64,000 bases of DNA from Eutreptiella sp. 'Long Island Sound 2002' (GCA_964036045.1 OZ038378.1:37635228-37699227); one strand, 5' to 3'. Counted from the first letter of the stretch, positions 45,820 to 57,398 are shown. Numbers and translations: made by a program. The notes: generated from the letters alone by a model not told the origin.

Positions 45820-47277
45820 CTACTCCGCATCCTCCCTATCGTCCTCATCCTCCACATCCGCCTCGTCCTCCTCGTCCTCCTCATCCTCCTCATCCTCCTC
45901 GCCCTCCTCACCATCCTCGTCCTCCTTGTCCTCCTCATCCTCTTCATCCTCCGCGTCCTCTTCATCCTCCTCATGGTCATCCTCCTCAACCTCCTCGTCC
46001 ACCTCCATGTCCCGTGTGCCTTCCACAACTCCATAGCCATGTCCCGGCGGAGAGCACAACACGTGCAACGCCTTTCCACAACCGGTACATTCATAACCGG
46101 TCCTTCCATTCATGCAAAAGTGGCACACACGCCGGCGTTCTGTCGCCACCGGGACGTGCACCTATTGTCGCACGGGGTGGGCAAAGTACCGCTGCCGCAA
46201 CACTTGCCATTGCCACTTCCACATACTAGTGGTCTCCTTGCAAAGTCCCAATTGCCAACAAGTTGCGAACGCATTCACAACCGCGTACAGGAGCAGGAAC
46301 GCACACACCGCGTGAGCCCATGTCATTTGGCGGCCAGGTTGGCTTGTCTGCAGGGCCCTCTGGTTCACACCATTGACACCGCGCGACAGTGTGCGGTACG
46401 CCGCCACCACGGGGTGCACTTCGCGACCGCTTCGCCGGTGACGTGGTACCTTTTCGACAAACCACACAATCATCAGCATGGGAACAACACGGGGGCGCTT
46501 GTGCCCTACGTTCGGATTCTTGTACACGCACAAACTGTACCTGAAATGGGCAACACTGCACACCGCCGTCTGCCCGTCCTTCACGTGCTCCCCGGGCCAT
46601 GTCACGCCGCACGTAGACCGCTTCGTCATCACAAGGAATGCGCGCTTGCTTGCGGCCCATTCCTTTGCAAGTCCGTGGGACCCGAAAAAGGAGTCAGCAC
46701 ATAGCACCGTCTCCTCGGGTAGCAATGATGCCCACAACTTCATGATGTTCTTGGCATCAAAGTTTCCCGCCGCGGTGCCGTAGCGGCGTCGCGTGCCCCG
46801 TGCACCGGTGTACAAGTACATGTCCACCACATACCCCCATGTTGTGTCCGCTAGGCACTACAACTTTAACCGGGTTGGGTGCGGTTTCGGGGAAATAAAC
46901 ATTTTCAAGGGGCCTGCTAGCAGCCCCTTGTGGGGTACCACGGACTCATCGCCGCAGGCCCCGCCCCCCATGCACCACGCCCCCGCCCATTGGCCATTGC
47001 AGTCTTCTAGTAGCGAGACCACATTGGTACGTAGCAACCGCTGCAACAAGTAATATTGGCGGCGCGTTAGCATGTAGGGATTGTATAATAGCCCCTTGCG
47101 GTCCCAAACCCCGTCCACCTGCATGGGCCGCACCATCCACAAGAGAATTCGAAATGCATTGTACCTAGGTACTAGGGGTACCAGGCGTGGCCTTCCGTGG
47201 TCCCGTAGGGCTTGGCATTGTAGATTCTCTATAGGGGCCATGATATAGTCCCACACCACGTCCTCACTATATCCCAT
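45820..47277 (-). pseudogene. piggyBac-like transposase, copy 1
   Basis: The N-terminal frame (47277 to 46858) contains NAFRILLW, CGDESVVPHKG with the first catalytic Asp, and FISPKPHP, typical of piggyBac. A TAG at 46858-46860 interrupts it, and the next frame continues in register: YVVDMYLYTG, NIMKLWASLLPEETVLCADS with the second Asp, FFGSHGLAKEW, then SRGVNGVNQRAL, where the third catalytic Asp position appears to be Asn. A C-terminal cross-brace zinc finger follows (RVCHFCMNGRTGYECTGCGK, LHVLC) and then an unusual acidic tail of EDEEDEED repeats coded by a TCC/TCA tract. It is a cut-and-paste transposase by family; this copy is dead by the stop and probably by the Asn. Confidence 0.75.
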
Positions 47278-47307
47278 GAGCCACGACTCCCCTGGTCGGA
47301 TACCGTA

Positions 47308-47780
47308 CTAGATATCCGCCGCACAGTCCTCCCGTGGGAGCCTATGGTCGTATAGCGGTGGTTGAAATTTTGATGGCATCACAAAATGAGATTGTTGAGA
47401 AATGAGACTGTGTAGAACACGCAAGACACCAGTAGCAATTCCACAGGCAACGGCAAAGGCGTTGAGCGGAACGCGCAGAACGCGCAACACACGCAGAACG
47501 CGTAACACGGCCTCCAAAGGCAGCAGCAGAAATTGCACACGCAAGGCGGGTACAACGCGAAACGCACACACGACACGTTTTGCGGGTGGGGGCGGGGGGA
47601 ACAGAAGGTGGGATGGGCAAAGCGCTATGCAAAGGGCCATCGGGATAGGTCAATGTGGGCGGCAGCACGAACAATTCCATAATTTTTTCTGGTGTCGGTG
47701 CACCTTGCACCATGGTCCACGCAACGCAGCGGTCGCAGCCACCACCATTCATCCGAACGTCGAAAAAGTATTCACAACGC
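47308..47780 (-). pseudogene. Possible N-terminal extension of piggyBac copy 1
   Basis: Text such as FFRRLYLLRCEYFFDVRMNG and PTPEKIMELFVLPP is protein-like and lies just upstream of the transposase on the same strand, separated by the GCGTTCTGCG-type repeat at 47.40-47.58 kb. Whether the repeat is an intron or an insertion cannot be decided here. Confidence 0.3.
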
Positions 47781-47949
47781 AATAAATAAAGGCGTCGAAA
47801 AAAACCGTGCTCGAGGATCCGGTTGTGCCTCTGGATGTAGCCCCGGGGGGGCCCGTGTTCTACGTGTTCCGCACGTGTTCCATTTGCTGCCTCCCCGCTT
47901 GCCGCTGGAGATGGGTTGCATGTCTCACGCGTTTTCCGTGTTCTGCACC

Positions 47950-48189
47950 ACCACATCAAAACGGAGCCGGAGGAGGAGTCAAAGGTGCCCCCGCCAAAGG
48001 AGCAACCGTAGGAGCCAAAGGTAGACGAGAAACCGGTAGAGGAGCCGCAGGAGAAGGAAGCTAGGCAGCTGCCGGACACAGAGAGCGATGAGGTGGCCAC
48101 CAGCGAGCCGGAGATGGGACAGCATCCCCCGGAGGAAGCCGCAACGGCAGGAGAGGAGATGGAGAAAGACGAGATAGTGCAGATTTAGG
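47950..48189 (+). pseudogene. Acidic, proline-rich plus-strand remnant
   Basis: One plus frame reads KTEPEEESKVPPPKEQP, a TAG, then EPKVDEKPVEEPQEKEARQL and on to MEKDEIVQI before a stop. The composition is strongly biased but differs from the surrounding G/C repeats. No function proposed. Confidence 0.3.
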
Positions 48190-48499
48190 AAATCGGTCCG
48201 ACCTAAGTTGGAGCAGCCCAGGCAGCTTATTTTCAAACACACAGTGTTCGGATGGGTATGGGGTTGGGGATGCGCATGGGGATCAGTGGCCCGACCCCGA
48301 TGAGGTACGTGGCCAACAAACCTCACAACCCCTCTTCTTTTCAAGGCCCGTGTCACTGGCCCAGCAAGCACACTCACAGCCGACCCCACAGTGGTGGCAT
48401 CGGCAGGCGGCGCTTGCATTGGGACAGCACTATGCAACGCGCACTTGTGCACCTTCCGTGTGCGTAGGTCCCATCTCCGGCTTGCCATGCGGCCGCACG

Positions 48500-48970
48500 G
48501 GCTTTGCCGGTGGCGGCGGGTGCCGCTCAAGTCCCGGCGGCGGCGGCGGTGGCGGCGGCGGCATCTGGTGCCGCGGTGGAGGATACGTGGGCGGCGGCGG
48601 GTACGCGGGGGGCAGGTTTATTGGACACACACACACACCTTCTAGCGCTCGTTTTGCATGTTTACCCAAGCCACACCACCTTGTGTGGTTCAAAAGTGGT
48701 TTGGGGCCAATCACCACATGTTTACGCCCCTTTTGGTGGCTGATTTTCATTTTGTCGGAAGCGGTCCTTTTTTCCGAATTTCCTACACCCCCGCCTTTTG
48801 CTGGAAAGGGGGTTCTAGCACCCTTTCTGCACCCTTTTTGCACCCTTTGGGCGCCCTTTGTGCAACCCCCTTTCTGCGCTAGAACACCCTTTTTGCACCT
48901 TTTCTGCACACCCTTTGTGCGCTGGAACCCCCTTTCTCCACCCTTTCTGCGGGGGGGTTTCTGCGCCAAG
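48500..48970. repeat. GGCGGC and CACCCTTTCTG simple repeats
   Basis: A GGCGGC-rich tract lies at 48,510-48,620 and a degenerate CACCCTTTNTG array at 48,815-48,960. No gene supported. Confidence 0.6.
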
Positions 48971-48999
48971 GATTTTTGCAAGAAGGGCACCAAATGCAT

Positions 49000-49600
49000 C
49001 CACCGGGTTCAAATTTGGCTTCTCAAGCGCACATGTAGTGCGTTTTTCTTCACTCCCTTGTGGCCTCTCCAAGGGCAAGCCTTTGCTTCGGTGTCGTAAC
49101 CCCACGTCAAGGGTCTCCATGTTCAATACATGGGTGAGACCACGTCGTGAAACACGTGGGCCCAGCAGGCACCACCCACGCATGCTGTTATTGACAGCAA
49201 GCTTGAAAGGCTTATGCTTGTGTTCCGCAGGTATAACGCTCAACACATAAAGGTTACGAGATTTTTGGAGGACCGCTGCACAATGGACCACTGTCCAATG
49301 GACCCATGGGGTTGACTTCCAACCCAATCGGAGCCATGCCTCACCGAATTTACAGCAGGGAGTCTTGGCCTCTTGCACCTGACCATTGGTCAATGGTGTC
49401 TTTTGCCTCCAAAAGGCATATAGGCCACGCATATTGCGTAGCAACACTTCAATTAGTGTCCACAAGAGGACACCACCAAACATGGTGTTAGGAAAATGGT
49501 TCCATCTTGACAGTGGGTGTTGTTGGAGTGCGGCGAATCGCGAGTGAGTTGGCTGATATGTTCCTTTGTCTACGGAGACATCATTTGTGACGAGAGACAC
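49000..49600 (-). pseudogene. Second 'WVHW...IPAE' transposon fragment
   Basis: The minus frame from 49600 has STPWVHWTVVHCAAVLQKSR, LYVLSVIPAEHKHKPFKLAV, SMRGWCLLGPRVSRRGLTHV and METLDVGL, parallel to the fragment at 9.95-10.48 kb. The frame continues into the CACCCTTT repeats below about 49,000, which is unlikely to be coding. Conservation of WVHW, IP(T/A)E, FK and LDV(D/G)L between copies defines the family better than either copy alone. Confidence 0.45.
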
Positions 49601-49639
49601 ATGAAATGTTCCAGGCGTTCTGGACGAATTTAAAAAAAG

Positions 49640-49760
49640 GTTCTACGACGCGCACAACGTCCGGAACGCGCAGAAGGAATTGGTTTGGCTACGGGGACAC
49701 ATGGAGAGCCACGCGTGGAATACGCGCCCAACGCGTACGACGCACAGGACGTGTTGGGGA
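49640..49760. repeat. GCGTTCTGCG-type repeat, piggyBac copy 2 3' side
   Basis: Starts shortly after the shared string VGWIPNCEDA of the piggyBac tail, as in copy 1 (VGLIPNCEDA). Confidence 0.5.
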
Positions 49761-49815
49761 GTACTACTGTTGAGGGGGGAGGGGGGGGGCGCGTCCTCAC
49801 AGTTGGGTATCCAGC

Positions 49816-50660
49816 CTACGTGGTTGTTCCACCAGGGTTCGCACTGGTCCCATGGGTACGGATGGCAGAGGCTCCGCCTCCATGACCGTCTCGATCTGCC
49901 CCACCACGCCCATGACAGACTACACGTCGTGGGCGTCCCTGAAGCACTTGATGTGCATGTGCTTCCCGCACGCTCCACACGCCCAACGCGTACTCCCGTT
50001 GCGGCGATGCGTGCACAAGAGGCGGCTCGCAAAGCGTAGGGACCGCAGCGGTTGGCGTTGTGCTGTTGAACTCCGCGCCGCTAAAGTACCGTTGCTTGAG
50101 CATGTCCCATTGGAATTCCCACATGGTGGTCTTGTCGTCCACCAATCCCGAGGCCTTGGCGGTGGCAAAGGCATTGCCGGCCGCGTACCGCACCATGAAC
50201 ACACGCACCGCGTGGCTCCAGGTCATTTGCCTCCCCAGTTGGCGCATTTGCAGCGCCATTTGTTTGGCCCCATCTACAGCACGGGAGAACTCCCGGTGGC
50301 ACGCTACGACCGGAGGGAGAGGGTTCCCTCTCCGGTCTTTGGGCACCTCCTCCCCATACCAACAATTGGTAAGGAAGGGGACCAAGCGTGGGGGTTTGTG
50401 CCCCACCTTCGGGTTCTTGTACACGGCAAGTTCATAGTTCTTGTTGGCCACAATTGCCCGTGCCATGTCGCCCTCCTGGGTAAGGGCGGCTGCCCTTGTA
50501 AGGCCGGCATCTTGCTTATCACGCTTTGAAAGCATGAGAAACGGCCGACGTTGGGCCGCGAATTCCTTGGCAAGCCCATGACTCCCGAAGAAGCTGTCCG
50601 CACAAAGGACGGTGGACTGAGGGATCATCCTCGCCCATAGACGCATGATACCCTTAGCGT
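49816..50660 (-). pseudogene. piggyBac-like transposase, copy 2 (N-terminus missing)
   Basis: Homologous to copy 1 from NDAKGIMRLWARM onward: VLCADSFFGSHGLAKEFAAQ with the second catalytic Asp, VYKNPKVGHKPPRLVPFL, and SRAVDGAKQMALQMRQLGRQ, which keeps Asp where copy 1 has Asn. The zinc-finger part (RWACGACGKHMHIKCF) is in another frame, so there is a frameshift near 50,060. The first catalytic region is absent; homology stops near 50,665, next to GCGTTCTGCG-type sequence. Copy 2 has no acidic tail. Confidence 0.7.
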
Positions 50661-50820
50661 CGTTAGGGAGAGTACGCCCGGGAAGCTCTGAACGCGCACA
50701 ATGACGGTACCTGATGCCAGGGACACGAGGAGAGACGGCATGCGCAACACGTAGAGCACGAAGAACGCAGGGTCAGAACTTTTTTTCAGAGCAACAGTCC
50801 ATGACAGTCATTGTTGACGA

Positions 50821-50830
50821 ATATATATAT

Positions 50831-50874
<44 letters not shown>

Positions 50875-50875
50875 T
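50821..50875. repeat. (AT)n microsatellite
   Basis: About 55 bases of near-pure AT dinucleotide with a small ACACAC interruption. Confidence 0.95.
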
Positions 50876-50879
50876 GTCC

Positions 50880-52090
50880 GACGGTCAGAACCTGGGTACC
50901 CCTCCACAGCCGCGAAGGCCAGAGGGACTCTCGGGATCCTTCCGTCCACCACCCGAAAGCCCAAAGCCAAAGCCACAGTAATGTACAAACACGGACGGGT
51001 GGTCAAACCTCACCACCATCGTTCGTCCCCACGGCGGATCCACCTGTCCCTGCGCTGAGGGGGTGGCAAAAAGCACTGTACAATAACGAACAAAATATCA
51101 GGCAGCGTCAGCGCCGCCACCACTGTGGCGTCTGCTGCTGGTGCGGTGTGGGTGTGCGGTAGCGGTATGTGAAAAAAAAAGAGGCTGGGAAATCTGCCGT
51201 CCACGAGCCTCATCGGGGTCTGGCCACCCCGACCCATCCCCCTACCCCTCCCCTCCCCCCCAGCCCTCCCCCCCTTCCCCTTCCCACTCTGCCTCCGAGA
51301 ACGGGGTGAACATGTCCACGTCGCTGGCAACCCACGCGTCAGGGTCGTCCTCAGCAGCTGTGGAGAACACGAAGGACATGCAGGCGGTCACCAGGGACAT
51401 GCGGGGTGACAGCGCGTAGAGCGTGCAAAACGTCTGGAACACGAAGCGATGGCGCCAGGGACACGACGAGAGACAACGTGCGGAACGAATACGACGCGCG
51501 GCACGCACCTGTGACCTGGTTCGCCACCGGGGGGGGGAGGGGCCAACATACATACCTCAAAATGATCCCCGTGACACGCTGTTCATTTTGAATATAGACA
51601 ACTGAAGAAAGTTTTTTTCAAAAAAAATTTGCCCATCAACTCAGGCTCCCATCTGCGAAGGTCCGACCTGGAGGTCGGGTCAGGGTCAATATCCTTTTTT
51701 GTGTCTTTCATCCCTTCTTGAATTCTCCACAAATTCTGAGTATTTTGAGCATAGACACATAGGGTCAAATAAAAAAATTTCCCCGTGGCGTCTCCCTAAA
51801 AAAAAAATTCTCTGGCGCCTCTGGCGCCCACAAAACCAATTGTTCCTCTCAACTAACTGACTACGAGACAATGCCACTAGAATGTCTCCTCTTGAACATT
51901 CTACTTTGGGACCTACCTAGAAAATGTGGAAAAAAATGCAGAAAATCCGGAAAAATCCGGACCGCATTCCCCCCCCCCCCCCCGGAGGAAGCCTGTGCTA
52001 TTGCACGTGCGCACAAGAGGCGATCAGCACAAAAAGCGCAGGAACAAAATGGCTCGTCAGTGGCTCAGAAGACGATAGGTACCTTTCGGT
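50880..52090. other. Spacer with repeat fragments, no gene recognised
   Basis: Contains a C-rich stretch at 51,240-51,290, a GCGTTCTGCG-type block at 51,415-51,510, which shares CCAGGGACACGA and GAGAGAC with 50,715-50,745, and a C run at about 51,970-51,983. Confidence 0.5.
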
Positions 52091-52499
52091 CACAAAGAGT
52101 GGAACGTGAAGAAAACCTGTGGGTGGGACACCGACAAGTAAGCAGGAACCATGCAGCGGTATGCACCTGATGCTCTCGCTAAGCAGCGGCCCCTGGATCT
52201 TCCATGTATCATCAAGAGTTCATGTATGGACCGACGGTATCGGAAATGCAGAGTCCCCCTCCCCCCGGGCCGGTGGCCCCACTGGAATGGGTTGTGAAGG
52301 ATCTCTGCGGGGCGTATGTGCCAATAGTATAGGAAAATCATAGCACCAATCGGCGCATGTCTCGCTGCAGGGTCCTGTGTGTGGTACGTGCCAAGATGCA
52401 TAGGCAGAATTAGACCATAGACTGTGACCTTGTAGCCGCTGACGTAGCCGATAAAAAATAGTATCACATGTGGACGGAAGAGAGTATAAAATATGTACA

Positions 52500-53460
52500 G
52501 TCTAGGCCTGCGTGGCTTCAACGTCCCATGGTGTACGGCTGACAATGCGGGGCACGGCGGAATGCAGCGCGCGCAGAACGGCCGACCGTGAGTAGCGATA
52601 TCTGGCACCACGCTGTGATGCTGATCAGAACTCCCAACCAGGAGTGCAAAAAGGGGTGGACGTTGAGCACAGCGCTGACGATGATGCTGGCAACATGTTT
52701 ATAGTCCCGGGCCCATGGGCTTTGCATTGTGACCGAGTACTTGAGGCACCAGGTGTTCGTGAGACCGGATGGAAGGTGTTTATGAGTGGCGGGTACGCTT
52801 GGTGTAAGTGGACAGTGATGCCCATGGCTGTGACGCTGGTGGTTATGCATTCTGTGGTGCAGGTGTGTACAGTGTCCGTGATGCATGGGCATAGGACTGG
52901 TAGGTCCCAGATTTTCTGTAAGTGTGTCCGTAACGCTTTTCATGGTGGATTTGGCTGTGGGTCCACATGCAACTACCATGACGTTGTCCCGGAGCTGTGA
53001 TAGTGATAGTGTATTATCTGTGGGAGTGAGCCATAACGGGTGTCCTCATTCCGTAAATTGGAGTCTTCCTAAGCGGCGCATGAGGTCGCCTAGCTGCTTG
53101 ACACCCCATACCGAGCGGAGGTCTGCGGCCTGCACGCTGAAAGGGGCGCCCATGGGTATCGCTCCCTGCCTGTCCCACACTCCACGAGACGCTTGTGTGA
53201 ACATGTTAGTCATGAGAGAGAAGTAGACCAGGTTTTCGAGGTCTCTGTGTGCCATGTGGAGAAATCGGTCGGACGTACCTTTGCTTGCCCAGTCCAAATT
53301 TTTGTTATCGCCGTGGATGCTCCATACCGTGTCCGCTGCGGACCAGCGGCGTCGTTTTTGAAGCCAAGTGACTGCCTCAGAGAGGGATGTCATGACGTCC
53401 TGCGGGTTTATATTGTTAAACTGGCCGGAGCAGTCTGCTTCAGCGATGAACTAGCAGTTC
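52500..53460 (-). pseudogene. Reverse transcriptase domain with 'RDN' motif C
   Basis: The minus strand gives a compact RT palm. FIAEADCSGQFNNINPQDVM (motif A; Asp then FNNI) lies near 53,440, AVTWLQKRRRWSAADTVWSI follows, GAIPMGAPFSVQAADL (motif B) lies near 53,150, and after a frame change QLRDNVMVVACG (motif C) lies near 52,985. The second Asp of the usual DD is Asn. Spacing A-B-C is normal for an RT. A stop after RLQFTE and the shift before motif C disable this copy. The FNNI and 'RDN' features place it outside the common LINE (YADD) and LTR (YxDD) groups; I believe I have seen such RTs in algal or dinoflagellate sequence, but this is memory, not a search. Confidence 0.6.
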
Positions 53461-55764
53461 TAGTCGGAGAGGCCATTAAACCAGTCTTTCATATCACTCA
53501 TACGGAGGACCAGGAAGCAGCCTGGTATTTCAGAAATAAGAGTTTTTAGTAGTAGGGTGAACGCGTGTGCTGCCATGCGTAAGTAAAAGTGCTGAATTTG
53601 TGGTTCAACAACGGCAGCTATGGGACGCCATAATATACTGCATTTTACGAGCGACTTCACCTTGCCTATGAGGTACAAAAGAGGCAGGACCGAGGATGGA
53701 TTTGCAGGCCAACTGTTTTTTCGTACAATGTGCTTCAGGGCCTTGTGGATGCATTGCACGTGTGTCAGTGGTTGGTGTGTGTATCCCTCACTGGATAAAA
53801 ATTCTATCCTGGAATCCCAGACCCATCGGTGACAGAAGCCAAACAGCATCGCAGAGCTTTTGTCTGCGATGCGGACATAGGCCACTGAGCTTAAGGACTG
53901 TGCAGCATCACATAGCCGCTGTGGGAGAAGCCCGTCCTCGTCCCATCCGTTGTGCGGCAGGAGGGCTCCTATGGACTCTTGTGTGTAGGCTTGGCTCGCA
54001 TGCACTGTTTGTGCAAGCTGCGCAAGTGCCTGTAAAGCAACGTGGCGAGAGCGTGTCCCGGCACAGGGGAGGGGGTCGGATGCACGGAGGGGGGCTGACT
54101 TGTGTTGGACATTGATGGGCAGCAATGCATAGTGCCTGTTAACGACACATACGTTTCCCCCTTGTTGCCATGTGTCTAAGTGTGTGGGGTTGCAGAAGCA
54201 TGGGGGGCGGTCGGTCATCTGGCCTGCCTTGTTGACGTGTCGCTCGAACGCTCGGCATTGAGGAGGCTGGAGGAGACGACTCGTATCTGGGTGCGCACTG
54301 TTTTCGTTTCGAGGGCCGAGAAGGTCGTGGAGCGCAAAATTTTGTTGATGACGTGTGCTATGAGCGCGCGATGTGATGGTGTGAGGTACGGGACGGTAAT
54401 GTTCACCGGTTTGCCAAGTGGTATGTTCATGCGTGCTGCGATGCGCTGGATGTCCCGATTCAGGACTGCGGAGCGTGCAAAATCGTTGTTAATGCGCGCG
54501 ATGTGTGCCTGGCGCAACGTGGTTTGTAGTTGCGTGGCGTGCTGTGTGCCAGGGGTGGCGTTGCCTGCTGTTGGCAAGGCTGGTGCTGTGTCATTAACGG
54601 TCCAGGCGTGCAATGTGTGCCACCATTCTCTCTCCCGGTAGCATCCTAGTGTAGTGTTGTCAACGAGTTCAACAGGGACCAGGGTCGACTCAGCTTCACT
54701 GGTTTGTTTTAGCAGATCATGAAAAGAGGAGTCCTTTGTCCCTGCTAGACTGGTGGTGACGTGTTTTCGTAGTCATTGCGTCGGTGCCAGTGTAGTTTTG
54801 CCGACGTAGCAACTGAGTAGGTACGTGTGAATAGCAACGTAAATCAGCATTGTGTCAGGGGAGACTGATGTGTGCCATGCGTGTGTACGGGAAAGTGCGC
54901 GTATCAGGCGGATAAGGGGATGTGTGTCATACAGAAGGTATGCCACACGTTTCTGAAGGAGGGATGCCCATCGGCCCAGGTCCTTGGCGCCAAATGCTGG
55001 GCGGATTCCTCGTGTGTATGCTTTATGAATGGCACAGCGTGATGGCTGGGGCTGCCATATATCGGAGTGGCTGTGGTGATGGGTTTTAATGAATGTGTGG
55101 GGACACAGACGATGGGTGTCGTCCAGTGTGTTTATGGTAGCTCCTGATGAGTACAGAAACCAGCGTGTGTTTTGGAATTTTGGTGCGGCAACAGGTGCAG
55201 CCAACGGTGGGCTTCGCGGTGCCGTGGTGAAGCTCCATCTGTTCGTGACGTGTTCGGGCAAGTGGTCGTGAAGCGTGTCCTGTTCGGAGTGTATGACGTG
55301 TGTGTGTGTGCCTGTAACTGCGTGTTCCACTGGGACCAGGGGTGCCGTGGTGTGTAGTAGCGTTCGGAAGCAAGGGCGCTCACATGCGTCCAGACGGAGA
55401 CGCCATTGAGCATAGCAGCAAAGAAACACAGGACGTGTGTAGGGGGGGACAGGGATGCCGCTAACGGGCGTTCCATGGCGTGTACCATTGTGTACAGCGG
55501 TGTGAGTGACGTGTGGTGTGTGTGCACAACGCGCTACAAGGCGGCAGGGTGGTGCAGGAGGGGGAGGACCGGTTCACTGAAATGTGCAACGATGGCAAAA
55601 AACTTCAGCTGCTGTGGTTGCAATTGAAATTTATTTTCGATAACAGATTTCGGGGCTGTTGGAAGATCAAGCGGGCTGTAGGTGTACTCGGATGAAAAGG
55701 GTGTGTGTGCTCTGGTATTGAGAATGTGCTCAGCGAGTGCTAAGCGTTGGTGGACACGAGACAT
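53460..55764 (-). pseudogene. N-terminal region of the RT element, decayed
   Basis: Upstream frames on the same strand include ILRDMSRVHQRLALAEHIL near 55,760, then KRVAYLLYDTHPLIRLIRAL near 54,960, HAWTVNDTAPALPTAGNA near 54,610, and NIPLGKPVNITVPYLTPSHR followed by IAHVINKILRSTTF near 54,420. Many stops lie between 54,215 and 53,460. The order suggests one long polyprotein. No integrase, protease or endonuclease motif was recognised. Confidence 0.4.
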
Positions 55765-55907
55765 ATCACGGAGGATGTCCTCAAGGCTTACGGTGTTGAC
55801 GTCCTCTACAGGTTTGAACGTGACGGTGGGCCGGAGGTGCGGGCTGGGGGTTGTGCCGAGAAAACCAATGGCGGTACTGCTGCGCCTCGCAGAACGGTTT
55901 TAAAGCT

Positions 55908-56635
55908 TTAGTGAAGGGACAGCGTGGTGGTATTGGATGTTGACAGGCTGTCGTCCGTGGCACGCATTACATCGGTACCGTGTATGGATGTCCACTGCTG
56001 TAGGCACATCATGTTCGCGTTGGTCCATTCAGAGAGTGGGGCGTCCAGGATATTGCAGTGCCATGCTGACACTTTCTTTTTTTTCGGTAACGGGTCCGGG
56101 TCCAGCCACCATTTGCGTGTTGCACTGCCACTCGAGACTCGCTTTTTGGCGGCTGTGCTTGGAGGTTCTGCTTGGCCTGCGCCTGAGCGTTTGCTCCGTG
56201 AAGCGCGTGCCGCATCCATCAGTAGGTCGTCGTCGTCGCGGTCTCTCTGGATGTCTGGACTGGTGTGACTTTCAACGACATACTCTGTTTTGCTGTCTCG
56301 AAGGAGGTCCTGGAAGCGGCTTTTCAGGGGTGTCCACTCTTTAGTGATGAAGGATTCGTATGATGCCCGGTGTTCTCAACAGTCTTTGTCCAGGAAACGT
56401 TGGAAGTCATGCTCCAGCTTTGTAATTTTCTCCGCGTGTGGCTCTGCATCATTTTTCCATGCCATCAGTGTGTCCACTTTTGAGTGTAGTGTGGTGAGGT
56501 CGGCTGGGCATTCGTTGATGATGTTCTGAGATGCCTGAAGTGCTCGTACATCCTTCTGCAGTTGCTGAATTGCTGTATTTTGAGATTCCTGCTCTGAGCT
56601 CAGCGTTTGTATCTTTGTGTCGTGCTCGCCTTAGA
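55908..56635 (-). pseudogene. Coiled-coil ORF at the 5' side of the RT element
   Basis: The frame reads QNTAIQQLQKDVRALQASQN, then EKITKLEHDFQRFLDKD, one TGA near 56,378, and continues through a basic stretch (RASRSKRSGAG, KKRVSSG) to WWLDPDPLPKKKKVSAWH and a stop at 55908. A coiled coil followed by a basic segment is typical of ORF1/Gag-like nucleic-acid-binding proteins; this is inference. Its upstream end meets element III sequence at about 56,640. Confidence 0.45.
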
Positions 56636-56639
56636 TGAT

Positions 56640-57398
56640 GGGAACTCGACGTAAGCATTGCGACATCTCGTGGCCGTGGAGGCCGCAATAAAGGCATCCC
56701 CTCTTTGTAGAGTCGTCCTCAGGTGGAAAATGCACTTGGGGGTCATTGGTATGGCACCTGGCTGTAGCATGGGTTGAAACTCCACATCTGAGACACCATA
56801 GATGGTTGGTCCGCCCCCCCCCCCCCTCTGTGGTGGGATGGAAAGGGGCAATGCCCGAATCCTCCCACTACCGGGGGCCAGCAAGGTGCCAGGAGAAGGG
56901 GAAAAAGGAGTGGTCAGCCGGTGCACCTGTAGCAAGATCATGCATGCACACCATGTCGGAGTTGGGGGGGGGGGGGGTATACACAAGGTTAGTGGTGGGG
57001 TACACCTGGACGTGGGCGTGCTTGGGCTTCCCCACCGGGTTAGTGCGCATGGAATTGAGGAGTTGGTCAAGGGTGGCGGGTTGAGGGGTCAAATGAAGAA
57101 ATTTAAGGGAGGGGAGTTGGCGGCGGAGTTCCCTCCACAAATTTGTGGCCCAGGCCTTCCCCCCAAGATAGGAGTTGCGGGTCGGGCTGCGCAGGTCGAT
57201 GTGAATCACACTGGGGGAGGGGTCCAGGGATGCTGCCCAGCCCACAACATCATCCACTCCCAGTGCCCCCGCCTGGTAGGTTGCCTCCTCCAATGGGTGG
57301 CGGGCGACGGGGAGGGCTTGGTAGTGGGCGAGGGTGTCGGTAGCGGGATCGGGGCGGGACTGCAGGCTGGCGAGCTGGGACAATGTTTGTTGGGACAT
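56640..57398 (-). pseudogene. Element III N-terminal ORF, second copy
   Basis: ATG at 57398 (MSQQTLSQLASLQSRPD). The frame is open for 208 codons or more, with VIHIDLRSPTRNSYLGGKAW, FLHLTPQPATLDQLLNSMRT and HVQVYPTTNLVYTPPP, all matching the copy at 34.5 kb. After a frame change at a G run (about 56,965-56,977), VSDVEFQPMLQPG and FHLRTTLQRGDAFIAAS follow to about 56,640, where the RT element begins. The oxygenase-like C-terminal half seen at 33 kb is absent here. Confidence 0.45.

Noticed and set aside
45592-46704. 370-codon plus-strand ORF with Leu/Ile-rich repeats
   Set aside because: It is the reverse of the piggyBac acidic tail and zinc-finger region; the opposite strand carries clear family motifs.
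48350-49099. 249-codon plus-strand ORF
   Set aside because: Made of GGC and CACCCTTT simple repeats and antisense to the better-supported WVHW fragment.
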